Shown here piece by piece: positions 6,873 through 15,702 of a stretch of DNA of 33,627 bases (positions within the stretch are counted from its first letter, which is position 1; each line of letters starts with the position of its first letter). The notes beneath the pieces were generated by a model, which was given only the letters and a program-made list of their open reading frames with translations, did not search any database and was not told where the DNA came from. This DNA comes from Elusimicrobiota bacterium (GTDB taxonomy: Bacteria; Elusimicrobiota; UBA5214; JBBAAG01). The stretch is taken from NCBI GenBank assembly GCA_041658405.1, contig JBBAAG010000028.1, positions 1 to 33,627 on the forward strand. The letters run 5' to 3'. The position numbers were made by a program, and so were the translations under genes.

Positions 6873-8984
6873 TTACTCAGCGGTTGGCTCCATCGCCTTT
6901 TTCCCAATAAATATTTCAACTCGCCGATTCAGTGTACGCCCTTGTTCAGTTTTATTACTGCTAACAGGATTTGACGCGCCTAAACCCCTACACGAGATAC
7001 GTTTTATCGGTACACCTTTTTCTATAATATAATCCGCAACACTTCTCGCACGGAGTTCAGACAACAGGTTATTCAACGACTGACTACCCACACTATCCGA
7101 ATGCCCTTCCACGCGTATAGCGGTCCCTGGATACGCTTCAATAAGTTTCACGATTTTATCCAGCGTAGGATACGCAGTGGATCTCAGTGTTGACTTCCCG
7201 GAATCAAACAGTATCCCGCTCCCGAGTGTAAGTTTCAACCCTTCCGGCAACTCCTGCACCTGTACATCTTTTGACGCTATTTCTTTCACTACTTCCTTAG
7301 GCACTTCCTTGATAACTTCTTTAATAACCTCTTTTACAACTTCCTTAACTACAACCTGTGGCGGAACATCCACGGTTATATTAGCTTCCGCTACGGCCTG
7401 GTTTCCTGCGTTATCAAACACAAACAATTTTGCGGTATACTTCCCGTTCGGTACAATTTGTTTGTAATAATCATCCTTGCAGTCCCACATAATACTGTCC
7501 TGTTTACCCATATCAAACTTCCGCGCTTCTTTACCGTTTGCATCAAATATTTTAATAATCGCATTAGCCACGCCGTTATCGTCGCTCATATTAAACTTAA
7601 ATAACGCAAATTCATCTTTACCATCATTATCCGGAGTTACGACATAGGTACTAGCTGTAATACTCGCGGTAGGAACCTTTGTATCAACAATGATTTGTTT
7701 AAGCGTTGAGCTTGGTATTGTTTTCCCAGCCAAAGTTTTTACAACCAACCCGTAACTATACTTACCATCAGGAAGAACTTTATTATTCTTATCAGTAACA
7801 TCCCAGGTGATAACCGGCACAATTGCGCTGGTACTTTCATACACTCTCACAACATCCACATCCCGTTTAATCTCAAGTTTCCAGGATTCAAGATTTTTTT
7901 CTGAACACATAAGGTTAATATCTACGGTATCACGTTCTTTATCCCCGTTTGGCGACACATACTGCTGAGCGTTAACATCAACATTAATTTTCTTCTCAAT
8001 AACCTTCTGTACCGGCGGCTTGCCCCAAGCAAGATTCACACCAACCCTATGGCTCCCGATATTTTCTTCATTTAACGTCATAGAATACAGTAAAGCATAA
8101 TCAATCCGCAGTTCATTCTCAGCGCTTAGTTTCATGATATAACTAGCTCCACCTGAAACACCCTGTTTCATATCATACCCAGCGCGTACAGCAATCGGCT
8201 GTCCTTTTAACCAAGTTTCCACACCAAAATGCAGGTTCATAAAATTATCCTGTGACCCCCAGCTTTGCATACGGTAACTCACATCCGCTGCAACAACAGT
8301 TTTCGGATCAATCTTGTACCCCATCCCGGCACGCATCTCCATAGGAACTTTATCCTCATACTTCAACCCAACATTAGGCTGAGTAAGGTTTTTCCCGATA
8401 ATACCGATTGACAAACTATCACCCATATGCCCGAGCACACCGGCATCCACACTGATACCGCCAGACGAACTTCCCGCTTTCACGGTTAAGTCATTACGAT
8501 CCGTGGACCTTGTCAGGGTATCTTCATCCCATTTAAACGTTCTCATCAAATATTTTGCATTCAACCCGGCATACCACTGATCCTTAGAATTTGAAGAACC
8601 CGATATTTTGGTACCATACCCGGCAATCAGCATGTTCTCCAGATACAAAGAATTTACATCAAAGTTCGTAACGGTAAGGCCTACGGTACCGCTGATATCT
8701 TTCCAAGGATACGCCAATGTCCCATGCATCAATCCCCAGTCATTATTTGGCAGGTTCATATACATCTTTGCGTACATAAAATCAGCTTGTGTACGCCCAA
8801 CCATCCCTAACCCCGCAGGGTTCCAAATCGACGCATTAGAATCATCGGCAATACCCGTAAACGCTCCACCCATACCCATAGGACGCGGGCCAAACCCGTA
8901 ATCCCAAAACGCTGAGTATCCAATGTTGACGGCAAGAAAGGATATACCGATTACCGCAATAACTACCCTTACGTTTTTCAGCAT
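6873..8984 (-). CDS. Outer-membrane beta-barrel / Ig-like / OmpA fusion protein
   Basis: The 703-residue protein has four visible parts. Residues 1-24 are a signal peptide. Residues 25-322 are a PorV/UPF0164-like barrel, with the family opening 'GFGPRPMGMGGAFTGIADD..ASIWNPAGLG' pattern and later 'DAGVLGHMGD..SIGIIGKNLTQP' and 'MRAGMGYKI'. Residues about 330-433 and 440-540 are two Ig-like, FlgD-type domains ('VSPNGD', 'VTPDNDGKDEF', 'G.Y...L.V.DNAGN'). A short Lys-Glu-Val repeat linker (about 545-568) leads to an OmpA domain at 585-695 ('FDSGKSTL', 'VEGHSDSVGS', 'LSELRARSVADYI', 'NRRVEI'), which binds peptidoglycan. The protein should tie the outer membrane to the cell wall. GGAGG lies 10 bases before ATG. 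It follows the giant FN3 protein by 71 bases and is closed by a terminator. Confidence 0.88.
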   Translation of the reverse strand: MLKNVRVVIAVIGISFLAVNIGYSAFWDYGFGPRPMGMGGAFTGIADDSNASIWNPAGLGMVGRTQADFMYAKMYMNLPNNDWGLMHGTLAYPWKDISGTVGLTVTNFDVNSLYLENMLIAGYGTKISGSSNSKDQWYAGLNAKYLMRTFKWDEDTLTRSTDRNDLTVKAGSSSGGISVDAGVLGHMGDSLSIGIIGKNLTQPNVGLKYEDKVPMEMRAGMGYKIDPKTVVAADVSYRMQSWGSQDNFMNLHFGVETWLKGQPIAVRAGYDMKQGVSGGASYIMKLSAENELRIDYALLYSMTLNEENIGSHRVGVNLAWGKPPVQKVIEKKINVDVNAQQYVSPNGDKERDTVDINLMCSEKNLESWKLEIKRDVDVVRVYESTSAIVPVITWDVTDKNNKVLPDGKYSYGLVVKTLAGKTIPSSTLKQIIVDTKVPTASITASTYVVTPDNDGKDEFALFKFNMSDDNGVANAIIKIFDANGKEARKFDMGKQDSIMWDCKDDYYKQIVPNGKYTAKLFVFDNAGNQAVAEANITVDVPPQVVVKEVVKEVIKEVIKEVPKEVVKEIASKDVQVQELPEGLKLTLGSGILFDSGKSTLRSTAYPTLDKIVKLIEAYPGTAIRVEGHSDSVGSQSLNNLLSELRARSVADYIIEKGVPIKRISCRGLGASNPVSSNKTEQGRTLNRRVEIFIGKKAMEPTAE
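7281..7352 (-). repeat. Lys-Glu-Val coding repeat (linker)
   Basis: A low-complexity stretch codes for about five tandem copies of Lys-Glu-Val-(Val/Ile/Pro), between the Ig-like and OmpA parts of the fusion protein. It is probably a rigid, charged spacer across the periplasm. Confidence 0.7.
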
Positions 8985-9055
8985 TTAACGTAAACCTCCA
9001 CTTTCATTTAATTAATTTGCAATCTATCAAAACACACTATTCAATAACTACCAAT

Positions 9056-9310
9056 TTATTTCGCGATTATCAATGTCCCGTAGATATAGGTTCCATCCTC
9101 TGTCTTGGCTTTATAGATATACGGCCCGGACTCAATATATTTCCCACTGGAATCCTTACCATACCAGGTAATCACCGGCGTCCCGAGATCTGCTTTATCT
9201 AATGTTATCACAACAGCGCCTCTGACGTCAAAAATTTCAACCTTATCAACTGTCCCGCCAAACGTTGCACCGGTTGTATTAGTAATAAACTTCTGTTCAG
9301 GTTTAGCCGG
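9056..9310 (-). other. Sorting-like C-terminal tail of the giant protein
   Basis: This codes for a FlgD/type-A-sorting-like segment: 'IFDVRG', then a Trp strand, then 'SGPYIYKAK' and a final Ala-Lys. It is the most diverged of six such tails in the window. Confidence 0.55.
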
Positions 9311-12300
9311 CTGTTCCTGTGATCCGGCTATAAACAACCCGTAAGTCCCCATTTGCCCGGCTTTCACGGTAACAGTATTAGTTTCGGGATCAACTTCACC
9401 GCCATATAAAATCCATTTTGCACCATCCCAATAATATACGCCAAGCTCTTCCTCATTAGCCTCGAGCTCACTCCCGTTCATAAGTTCTACATTCCCGTCG
9501 TTATCCGCATCGAAGTACAATAACACCAAATTCACCGGTGTTTCAAACGTTTTAGTTTCCGGCCCAAACGTATATACTGCCATAGGCCGCCCGCTGTTAT
9601 ACTGTGTATCCACTACATCACCTGCCGGCGACTGCACCTGGCTATCTTTTTGTTCAATCGTCAGCACCACACGTTCCCGTAACGCGCCGGTAACCAAATT
9701 TATCCCAACATTACCGTCACTAGGATTAGCGTCGTACACCTTATAAACACCTTCATTAACATTTGACCATACAGTCTTAGTTTCAACCTCAATCGGTTGC
9801 GGGACTGTTATCCCATTATTTGGCGCTATGACTTCATTCACACCGTCAGTTGCAGAAATATAATACTCAATCCCACTTGCAGTAACATCGCTTCCCGGAA
9901 TAACAGCACTACATTCTGTCCAATACGTCGTCCCCTGCTTTAACGGCACAAAATCTACTTGTTTGTATGTAGTCTGTCCCTTAATGCGATAGAACAACTT
10001 TGCAGAACTAACTCTAATATTGTCAGTAATATCAACTCCGGAAAGGACAACCTTATTTCCTGCTAAACCAACCTTAGATTCAGAATTCTCGTTTTTAACA
10101 ATCAAAACCCTTCCTGCGATCTTCAAAGACAAATCTTCTTTATTATACTTAACCTTAGGTTTCTCAGTATCATTAGCACTAACCACTGTTGTTGCTTCAT
10201 TTGAAGGATCTGACCAGTTCGCCAAAACTTCATCACGTGTCCACACTGTAAACCTATACGCAAGCCCGGGGGTAAGGTTTGATACCGCATATATCTGTTC
10301 AGTTCCTGCAGTAGTATTCGTACTGAATACCACACCATTATTCCCCTGTACGATATCTGCACGGTTCCAAGTTGTAAATTCAGAATCCCCTTCAAATGTC
10401 CACTGTATCGCAACCTGGCCACTAACAATATCTCCCGTTTCTTCGTCATCACCTTTTGAGGTCCATGACAACAATACCGTACCGATATTAGTACCTGCTT
10501 CCGCCTGAAGATCTTCCACCGCACTAGGCGCAGTACTGTCAGTAGTCGCCTGCGGAATTGAACTTGGAGAATTAGAAATCGCTGACCAAACAGACTCATC
10601 CCTTGTCTTGACAGCGAAATAATACATACTCCCAATTGTAAGATTACCAACAACAAGATTTTCTGTTATCCCCGGTGCTTGCGGGACAGGCGGAGTTGAA
10701 ACACTTGTTGCAGTATCCCAGTTTGCTTCAGTAATCTCAGCACCGATGTTATAGCGAATATCATACAACTGTGCCTGCCCGGTATTCCCATCATCTCCCG
10801 GCGCTGTCCAGGATATTGAAATTTCACCTGCAGTCCCACCTTGCGCAGCAACAAGATTAGCGATAGCGCCTGGCGGGGTAGTATCCGAAACGGATGACCG
10901 TTGTGCCGGTGCGGACGGAGAATTTGACACTGGCGACATATTCTGTCCCTCATCCTCTGTAACTATTGCAAAGTAATACGTCACACCTTCCTGAAGAGTA
11001 TTCAGCGTAACAGTTTCCGCAGAACCCGCGATTTGAGGAGTCGGCATAGTAACTCCGGATAATGTTGAAGCAGTATCCCAATTATCATCATTTATCGTAC
11101 CTTCAAGACTATACCTCAACTGATACGCTGTTGCCTGGCCTGTATCACTATCATCCCCCGGTGCGGTCCAGGTAAGCACTATAGTCCCTGAATTAGTCCC
11201 AGTTTCCGCTGCGAGGTTAGCTATAAGCGCCGGAGGTACCGTATCCGCGGTCTGTGCAGAAGCCGATGCAGAATTTGAATCCGCAGACCAGTTACCCGCG
11301 TCATCCATTGCCCATACACGAAAATAATAAGTTGACCCTTCAGTAAGCCCTGTAACAGTACGATTTTGTACAGCACCAGGTGTTATATTAGCAATATCAT
11401 ACTGAACCTGTACCGCGGTTCTATCCCAACCTGCATCAGAACCTTCAATATACTGTATACCATAAGCACCGTATAACGGTCCGGAAGCACCATTATCTCC
11501 CGGCGCTGACCAAGTAAGACTTACATCCCCGGAATTACTCCCGGTTACCGCTGCTAAATTATTAATAGCCGACGGTGCAACAGTATCCGGCTCCGGAGCA
11601 ACACCAAAACCAAAAGAAAGATCCGCAGCATTATCTGAAACAAACGACGCACCGCCAGTAGTACTGGTAACCAATTTCGCACTTGCTTTATTAAAAGTTG
11701 CATTTGGAAATGCCGATCCTGTAGATGTAGTTGCAGCCGTTTTTGGCGCGTGTATTTTGTATCCGCTTGCAGACGAACCTGTTGAATTAAACACCAACCT
11801 ATATTTATGCATATTCAACAACGTTATATTCGGCGTAATTAACGCAGTCTTCCATTCATACGTATTCACTGCAGTTATAGCTGCGCCGGCAGTAAGTGTC
11901 CCTGTCTTAAGAGAAATTGTCCCGGAAGTTATATCAAACAACTCATAATTCAAATCCCCAGCCGGTGATGCCACTTCTTTTGTAAGATATGCTGTTATAC
12001 TTGAAATAATAACATCCCCCGCGACATTGTCCATCATAAACTCTTCACCCGCAACGTTAGTCCCGTAAATACTGGGATCCACGTTGTTACTCAACGGGTT
12101 ACCGTACAACTTGCCATCTGAATACACTGTCAAAAACATCGGTGTAGTACGTGCAAGGTCCGCCCATGCAGTACCGGAATACCGCCGTGCACGCGCATTA
12201 GCATCCTTTGTATTATGTAACGACATTGTATTCATTGTCCCGGTACCTGATTCATCCGGCGACCCAGAAGCGACGTACATATACGCGCTTGTCGTCCCTG

Positions 12301-14821
12301 CGGTTGATGCCTGCTGAACAACTATATGATAAATCGTTCCTTTAGTAACCGCTGCGGGTGCTCCGAGCGCAACTTTAATCCATCCGCTGGTGGTTGGATC
12401 AATTGAACCCGGTGAAGAACCCGATACCCAAGTTCCGCTGGGATTTCCGCTGCTGTTAGTCTGGATACCAATCTGATACGCCGGCGGGTTCCCTACAACA
12501 CTATACATATAAACAGCAACCTCGGTAATATTTCCGGTATACCCAGCCGTAAACCTCAACCCAACGCGTTCCCCGGTGGTATCAAGCATACACCCACCCA
12601 TATTGGACGCAACCATAACAGCTTTCAACCCATAAAAATTCGTTACCGTCATAAGATCACCGCCGGAAATATGATGTGCCGGTGCAGAAGCATGGTTAGA
12701 CTCACCTGAAGAATTACCTGTTTCATCGACAGTCCACACACTGAAATAGTAAGTAACCCCCGCGGTCAAACCCGACGTTATTTTATATGAAACCGGAGTC
12801 CCTGCGACAACAGAAGTAGAGATCGTAATTTGCGCGCTTGCAGCACTCCATGGCCCGTCGGTAGTTAAGTACTGTATCTTAATCTGGGCACCGGACAAAT
12901 CACCTGCCATACCATCATCCCCGGTTGTTGTCCAACTTAACTGTATACTTGCTTCAGTACTACCCGTTGCTACATTAAGATCCGCGATATCCCCGGGCGC
13001 TGTTGAATCCCCAACACCAGGCGGTGTAGCGTAAGCAGCGAGTGTATTTGAAATATTAGAATAATTCGGCACTTCATCCACGGACCATACCGCAAAATAA
13101 TACGTATCCCCTGGCGTTAAACTTCCAATAACACTCATCTGCACAGAACCCGGTGTCACTCCTGAAGTTGAGATACTAACCTGCGCGGAATTATAATCCC
13201 ACGGCCCGTCAGTCGTTGAATACTGTATTTCGTATGACCCGGTTAAGTTACCTGTATTCCCATCATCTCCCGGAGCGGTCCACGTTACGTTTACCTGCCC
13301 GGAATTAACGCCCGGTACAGCAGTGAGGTCAACAACTGCAGACGGCGCAGTCGTATCCGCTGCTGCAGGAGGCGTTGCATAAGTATTAGCAGAATTAGAA
13401 TCTCCTGACCAGTTCGGCACTTCATCTGCTGACCATAAACGGAAATAATATGTAGTTCCGCCGGTTAGGCCGGTAACGGTATATGTTTGTGCAGCTGCCG
13501 GAACAATACCAGATATAGTATAAGACCTTTGGGCAGAAGCTCTTGCCCAACCTGTATCTGCTGTAAGGAACTGAATATTATATCTTCCAGTAAGATTCCC
13601 TGTATTAACATCATCCCCCGGTGCTGTCCACGTAAGCACAGCTTCCCCTTCATTAGTTCCCGGTGAAGCAGCAAGATTTACTACAGCCGCTGGAGCGGTA
13701 GTATCCGTAACCGGCGGCGTTGGCGGTGTAGTGGTAGAAAACCTAAAAACAATATCAAACCCATAATCTACTTTCCAAGTTGGCGATGCAGCGGTAGAAT
13801 TAGTTGTACGAGTACAGTTACTTGTCACCCCGCCATAACCTCTTTGATTATACGCAGAAGTTGACGATGTGACTGCTGTATAATTTGTACAAATAAAATA
13901 ACCCTTGGTTACAGACGTATCGGTAGTCCTGAAATACAACCTATACTTTTTATTCATTTCTAAACACACTTTAGGCAGGGTAACGGATTTCCATTCCCAT
14001 AAAGCCGTCCTTGAAAATCCGGTTATGGTACCGCTGGATATCAACGTTCCGGTAGCAAACCTCAACTCATAAATCAACGGTATTGTTGGATTACCGAAGG
14101 ACGATACATAAATTTCAAACTTATTCACCCACATGTTATAGGTAGAATTATTAACAATAAACTCTTCCCCTACGCCTGAACTTTTGTAAACACCAAAACC
14201 GCTTGATGTTCCATACGACGCATACGGCATACCTTCATACGACCCGTCGGAATATCTTATAAGATAAATCGGCTGCGGTCCTGCTAAATTACCCCATACT
14301 CCTGTAGTAGGATCGCGCCTCATCGCCGCGGCATTGGTATCTGAGACGTTAGCATACGGAATTCTTTTATGTGCCGTAACCTGTGACCTTACCTGAATAT
14401 TATTTGTGGTAGACGGCGCAGTAGTTCCCTGCTGGACAACCAAATGATACACTGTACCGGCAGTAACAGACGCAACAGAACCAAGCACTGCAGACGCCCA
14501 GCCGGTAGCGCTAGGACTAAACGCACCGGAAGCACCCAGCCATGTCCCACTAGGATTCCCACTGCTATTACCCTGTATCCCAGCGACATACGCCGGCGGA
14601 GTACCATTCCTTTGGTCAACATAAACATATACATGCGAAATTGACGCTGTTTTCTGTGCGGTAAACCTCATACTTACACGTTCACCATTGGTATCCAACT
14701 TACACGCACCAAGAACGTTCTGTGAATAAGCTTCATTCCCGTAATACGCCGCTAATCCTGTTGTTACCATCCCTAACAACATTGCCAGCACTAAACAAGC
14801 AACTCTAACTGTTTTACCCAC
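9056..14821 (-). CDS. Giant secreted FN3-repeat surface protein with duplicated 350-residue modules and a sorting-like tail
   Basis: The 1,921-residue protein starts at GTG with GGAGG nearby and has a signal peptide (1-24). Module A spans about 25-370 and module B about 726-1077; they share 'LDT.GERV..RFTA', 'NSSGNPSGTW', 'G.(V/I)YH(L/I)VVQQ', 'YSDG' and 'GEEF(I/M)'. Three FN3 domains lie between them (373-717) and four follow (1079-1550); each opens 'DTTAP' or similar and carries a '(T/S)APGDD' loop and a 'TYYF.VW' strand. Residues about 1690-1835 form a further domain with 'YFDADNDG' and 'YYWDGAKWILYGGEVD'. The tail (about 1838-1921) has 'VEIFDVRG', 'GPYIYKAK' and ends in Ile-Ile-Ala-Lys. 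It looks like an adhesin or surface fibre; modules A/B could bind carbohydrate, but no ligand can be shown. No catalytic motif was found. Confidence 0.88.
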   Translation of the reverse strand: MGKTVRVACLVLAMLLGMVTTGLAAYYGNEAYSQNVLGACKLDTNGERVSMRFTAQKTASISHVYVYVDQRNGTPPAYVAGIQGNSSGNPSGTWLGASGAFSPSATGWASAVLGSVASVTAGTVYHLVVQQGTTAPSTTNNIQVRSQVTAHKRIPYANVSDTNAAAMRRDPTTGVWGNLAGPQPIYLIRYSDGSYEGMPYASYGTSSGFGVYKSSGVGEEFIVNNSTYNMWVNKFEIYVSSFGNPTIPLIYELRFATGTLISSGTITGFSRTALWEWKSVTLPKVCLEMNKKYRLYFRTTDTSVTKGYFICTNYTAVTSSTSAYNQRGYGGVTSNCTRTTNSTAASPTWKVDYGFDIVFRFSTTTPPTPPVTDTTAPAAVVNLAASPGTNEGEAVLTWTAPGDDVNTGNLTGRYNIQFLTADTGWARASAQRSYTISGIVPAAAQTYTVTGLTGGTTYYFRLWSADEVPNWSGDSNSANTYATPPAAADTTAPSAVVDLTAVPGVNSGQVNVTWTAPGDDGNTGNLTGSYEIQYSTTDGPWDYNSAQVSISTSGVTPGSVQMSVIGSLTPGDTYYFAVWSVDEVPNYSNISNTLAAYATPPGVGDSTAPGDIADLNVATGSTEASIQLSWTTTGDDGMAGDLSGAQIKIQYLTTDGPWSAASAQITISTSVVAGTPVSYKITSGLTAGVTYYFSVWTVDETGNSSGESNHASAPAHHISGGDLMTVTNFYGLKAVMVASNMGGCMLDTTGERVGLRFTAGYTGNITEVAVYMYSVVGNPPAYQIGIQTNSSGNPSGTWVSGSSPGSIDPTTSGWIKVALGAPAAVTKGTIYHIVVQQASTAGTTSAYMYVASGSPDESGTGTMNTMSLHNTKDANARARRYSGTAWADLARTTPMFLTVYSDGKLYGNPLSNNVDPSIYGTNVAGEEFMMDNVAGDVIISSITAYLTKEVASPAGDLNYELFDITSGTISLKTGTLTAGAAITAVNTYEWKTALITPNITLLNMHKYRLVFNSTGSSASGYKIHAPKTAATTSTGSAFPNATFNKASAKLVTSTTGGASFVSDNAADLSFGFGVAPEPDTVAPSAINNLAAVTGSNSGDVSLTWSAPGDNGASGPLYGAYGIQYIEGSDAGWDRTAVQVQYDIANITPGAVQNRTVTGLTEGSTYYFRVWAMDDAGNWSADSNSASASAQTADTVPPALIANLAAETGTNSGTIVLTWTAPGDDSDTGQATAYQLRYSLEGTINDDNWDTASTLSGVTMPTPQIAGSAETVTLNTLQEGVTYYFAIVTEDEGQNMSPVSNSPSAPAQRSSVSDTTPPGAIANLVAAQGGTAGEISISWTAPGDDGNTGQAQLYDIRYNIGAEITEANWDTATSVSTPPVPQAPGITENLVVGNLTIGSMYYFAVKTRDESVWSAISNSPSSIPQATTDSTAPSAVEDLQAEAGTNIGTVLLSWTSKGDDEETGDIVSGQVAIQWTFEGDSEFTTWNRADIVQGNNGVVFSTNTTAGTEQIYAVSNLTPGLAYRFTVWTRDEVLANWSDPSNEATTVVSANDTEKPKVKYNKEDLSLKIAGRVLIVKNENSESKVGLAGNKVVLSGVDITDNIRVSSAKLFYRIKGQTTYKQVDFVPLKQGTTYWTECSAVIPGSDVTASGIEYYISATDGVNEVIAPNNGITVPQPIEVETKTVWSNVNEGVYKVYDANPSDGNVGINLVTGALRERVVLTIEQKDSQVQSPAGDVVDTQYNSGRPMAVYTFGPETKTFETPVNLVLLYFDADNDGNVELMNGSELEANEEELGVYYWDGAKWILYGGEVDPETNTVTVKAGQMGTYGLFIAGSQEQPAKPEQKFITNTTGATFGGTVDKVEIFDVRGAVVITLDKADLGTPVITWYGKDSSGKYIESGPYIYKAKTEDGTYIYGTLIIAK
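10172..11587 (-). repeat. Four tandem fibronectin III units
   Basis: Residues 1079-1550 of the giant protein hold four successive units of about 114-123 residues. Each starts Asp-(Thr/Ser)-x-(Ala/Pro)-Pro and contains a Gly-Asp-(Asp/Asn) loop after the first Trp strand. Confidence 0.75.
11591..12646 (-). repeat. Copy B of the ~350-residue module
   Basis: This codes for residues 726-1077 of the giant protein and is homologous at protein level to 13712-14749. Shared landmarks in the same order are 'LDTTGERVGLRFTA', 'NSSGNPSGTW', 'GTIYHIVVQQ', 'VYSDGKLYG' and 'VAGEEFM'. Confidence 0.75.
12671..13705 (-). repeat. Three tandem fibronectin III units
   Basis: Residues 373-717 of the giant protein form three units of about 115 residues, each with the opening 'DTTAP'/'DSTAP', a Gly-Asp-Asp loop and a 'TYYF..WS.DE' type strand. 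Confidence 0.75.
13712..14749 (-). repeat. Copy A of the ~350-residue module
   Basis: This codes for residues 25-370 of the giant protein, directly after the signal peptide. Landmarks: 'LDTNGERVSMRFTA', 'NSSGNPSGTW', 'GTVYHLVVQQ', 'RYSDGSYEG', 'GVGEEFIV'. Confidence 0.75.
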
Positions 14822-14874
14822 GTTTCTTTTCCTCCTGAAAATGAACTAAAATAAAAATATTTTTAAACAATACC

Positions 14875-15702
14875 TTATGCCCTTAACGACCCCATCCCAA
14901 GCCCACGCATGAGAAACCTCTGAAATGAAAAAAAGATAAACACAATCGGTACCGCAGAAATTGTTGCGCCTGCCATTAATAACCCGTAATCCCTTACCTG
15001 CTGTTCCTGCAGTGTCGCTAATCCTACGGATAATGTAAACTTATCCGGCGAGTTCAATACCACCAACGGCCATATGAACGAGTTCCATTCAGTAATAAAC
15101 ACAAATATCGCTAATGCCGCAAGTACCGGCTTAATTAACGGCAAAATTATCCGCCAATAAATCATGAAATCAGAACACCCATCCAACCGTGCAGCTTCTT
15201 CGATATCCACCGGCAATTCCTGTATAAACTGTTTCAACATAAAAATCGCAAACGGTTGTGGTAACGCCGGAAGAATTACTGCCCAGTAACTATCAACAAG
15301 ATTCATCTGCCGTACCATAAGATATAACGGCACCATAACAATCTGGCTGGGAATCATCACCGACCCAAGAACTAGAGCAAACAAGAATTTATTCCCGGGA
15401 AACGACTTTCTGGCAAACGCATACGCTGCCATACTCGCCGAAAATAAAGTGTATAGTGTTACAATAAAGGTTATCAATAAACTATTGAGGAACCACCGTG
15501 AAATCGGTGCTGCATAAAACACGCGTTTAAAATTCTCAAGCGTAAGATGCTGCGGAAATATTCTTGGCGGCATCCTTGTAATCTCAGCTTCCGGAGTGAT
15601 AGCTGTGATGAACAACCAGTACAATGGCAGAAAGACAAGTATCCCAATCAATGTCAGGACAACATAATTAATCAAATTCTTATACTTAGACTTCTTAAAC
15701 AT
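14875..15702 (-). CDS. ABC sugar transporter permease, MalG type
   Basis: The protein is 275 residues from ATG 15702, which has AAGGAA 9 bases upstream; a TTG at 15720 is possible but less likely because that ribosome binding site would lie inside the frame. Six hydrophobic segments are visible. The permease EAA loop 'EEAARLDGCSDFMIYWRIILP' lies near 168-188 and contacts the ATPase. Typical MalG features are the 'FLPLYWLFITAITPEAEI' start and 'WNSFIWPLVVL' near the end. The gene overlaps the upstream fused binding-protein/permease by 8 bases, so both are made together. No ATP-binding subunit is encoded nearby, so a shared ATPase elsewhere is expected. Substrate is unknown; a carbohydrate is most likely by family. 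Confidence 0.9.
   Translation of the reverse strand: MFKKSKYKNLINYVVLTLIGILVFLPLYWLFITAITPEAEITRMPPRIFPQHLTLENFKRVFYAAPISRWFLNSLLITFIVTLYTLFSASMAAYAFARKSFPGNKFLFALVLGSVMIPSQIVMVPLYLMVRQMNLVDSYWAVILPALPQPFAIFMLKQFIQELPVDIEEAARLDGCSDFMIYWRIILPLIKPVLAALAIFVFITEWNSFIWPLVVLNSPDKFTLSVGLATLQEQQVRDYGLLMAGATISAVPIVFIFFSFQRFLMRGLGMGSLRA

Noticed and set aside
10123..10656. Minus-strand reading frame of 177 codons in another frame inside the giant FN3 gene
   Set aside because: The giant gene's own frame shows continuous FN3 domains through this region, so this is a shadow frame.
9056..14821. CRISPR-like or DNA-level repeat array
   Set aside because: The repeats are protein-domain repeats (FN3 and the 350-residue module) with diverged codons, not short identical DNA repeats with spacers.
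14822..14874. Terminator after the MalG-type gene (AAAAATATTTTT)
   Set aside because: The palindrome is only A and T, too weak for an intrinsic terminator, and the giant gene's ribosome binding site follows at once.
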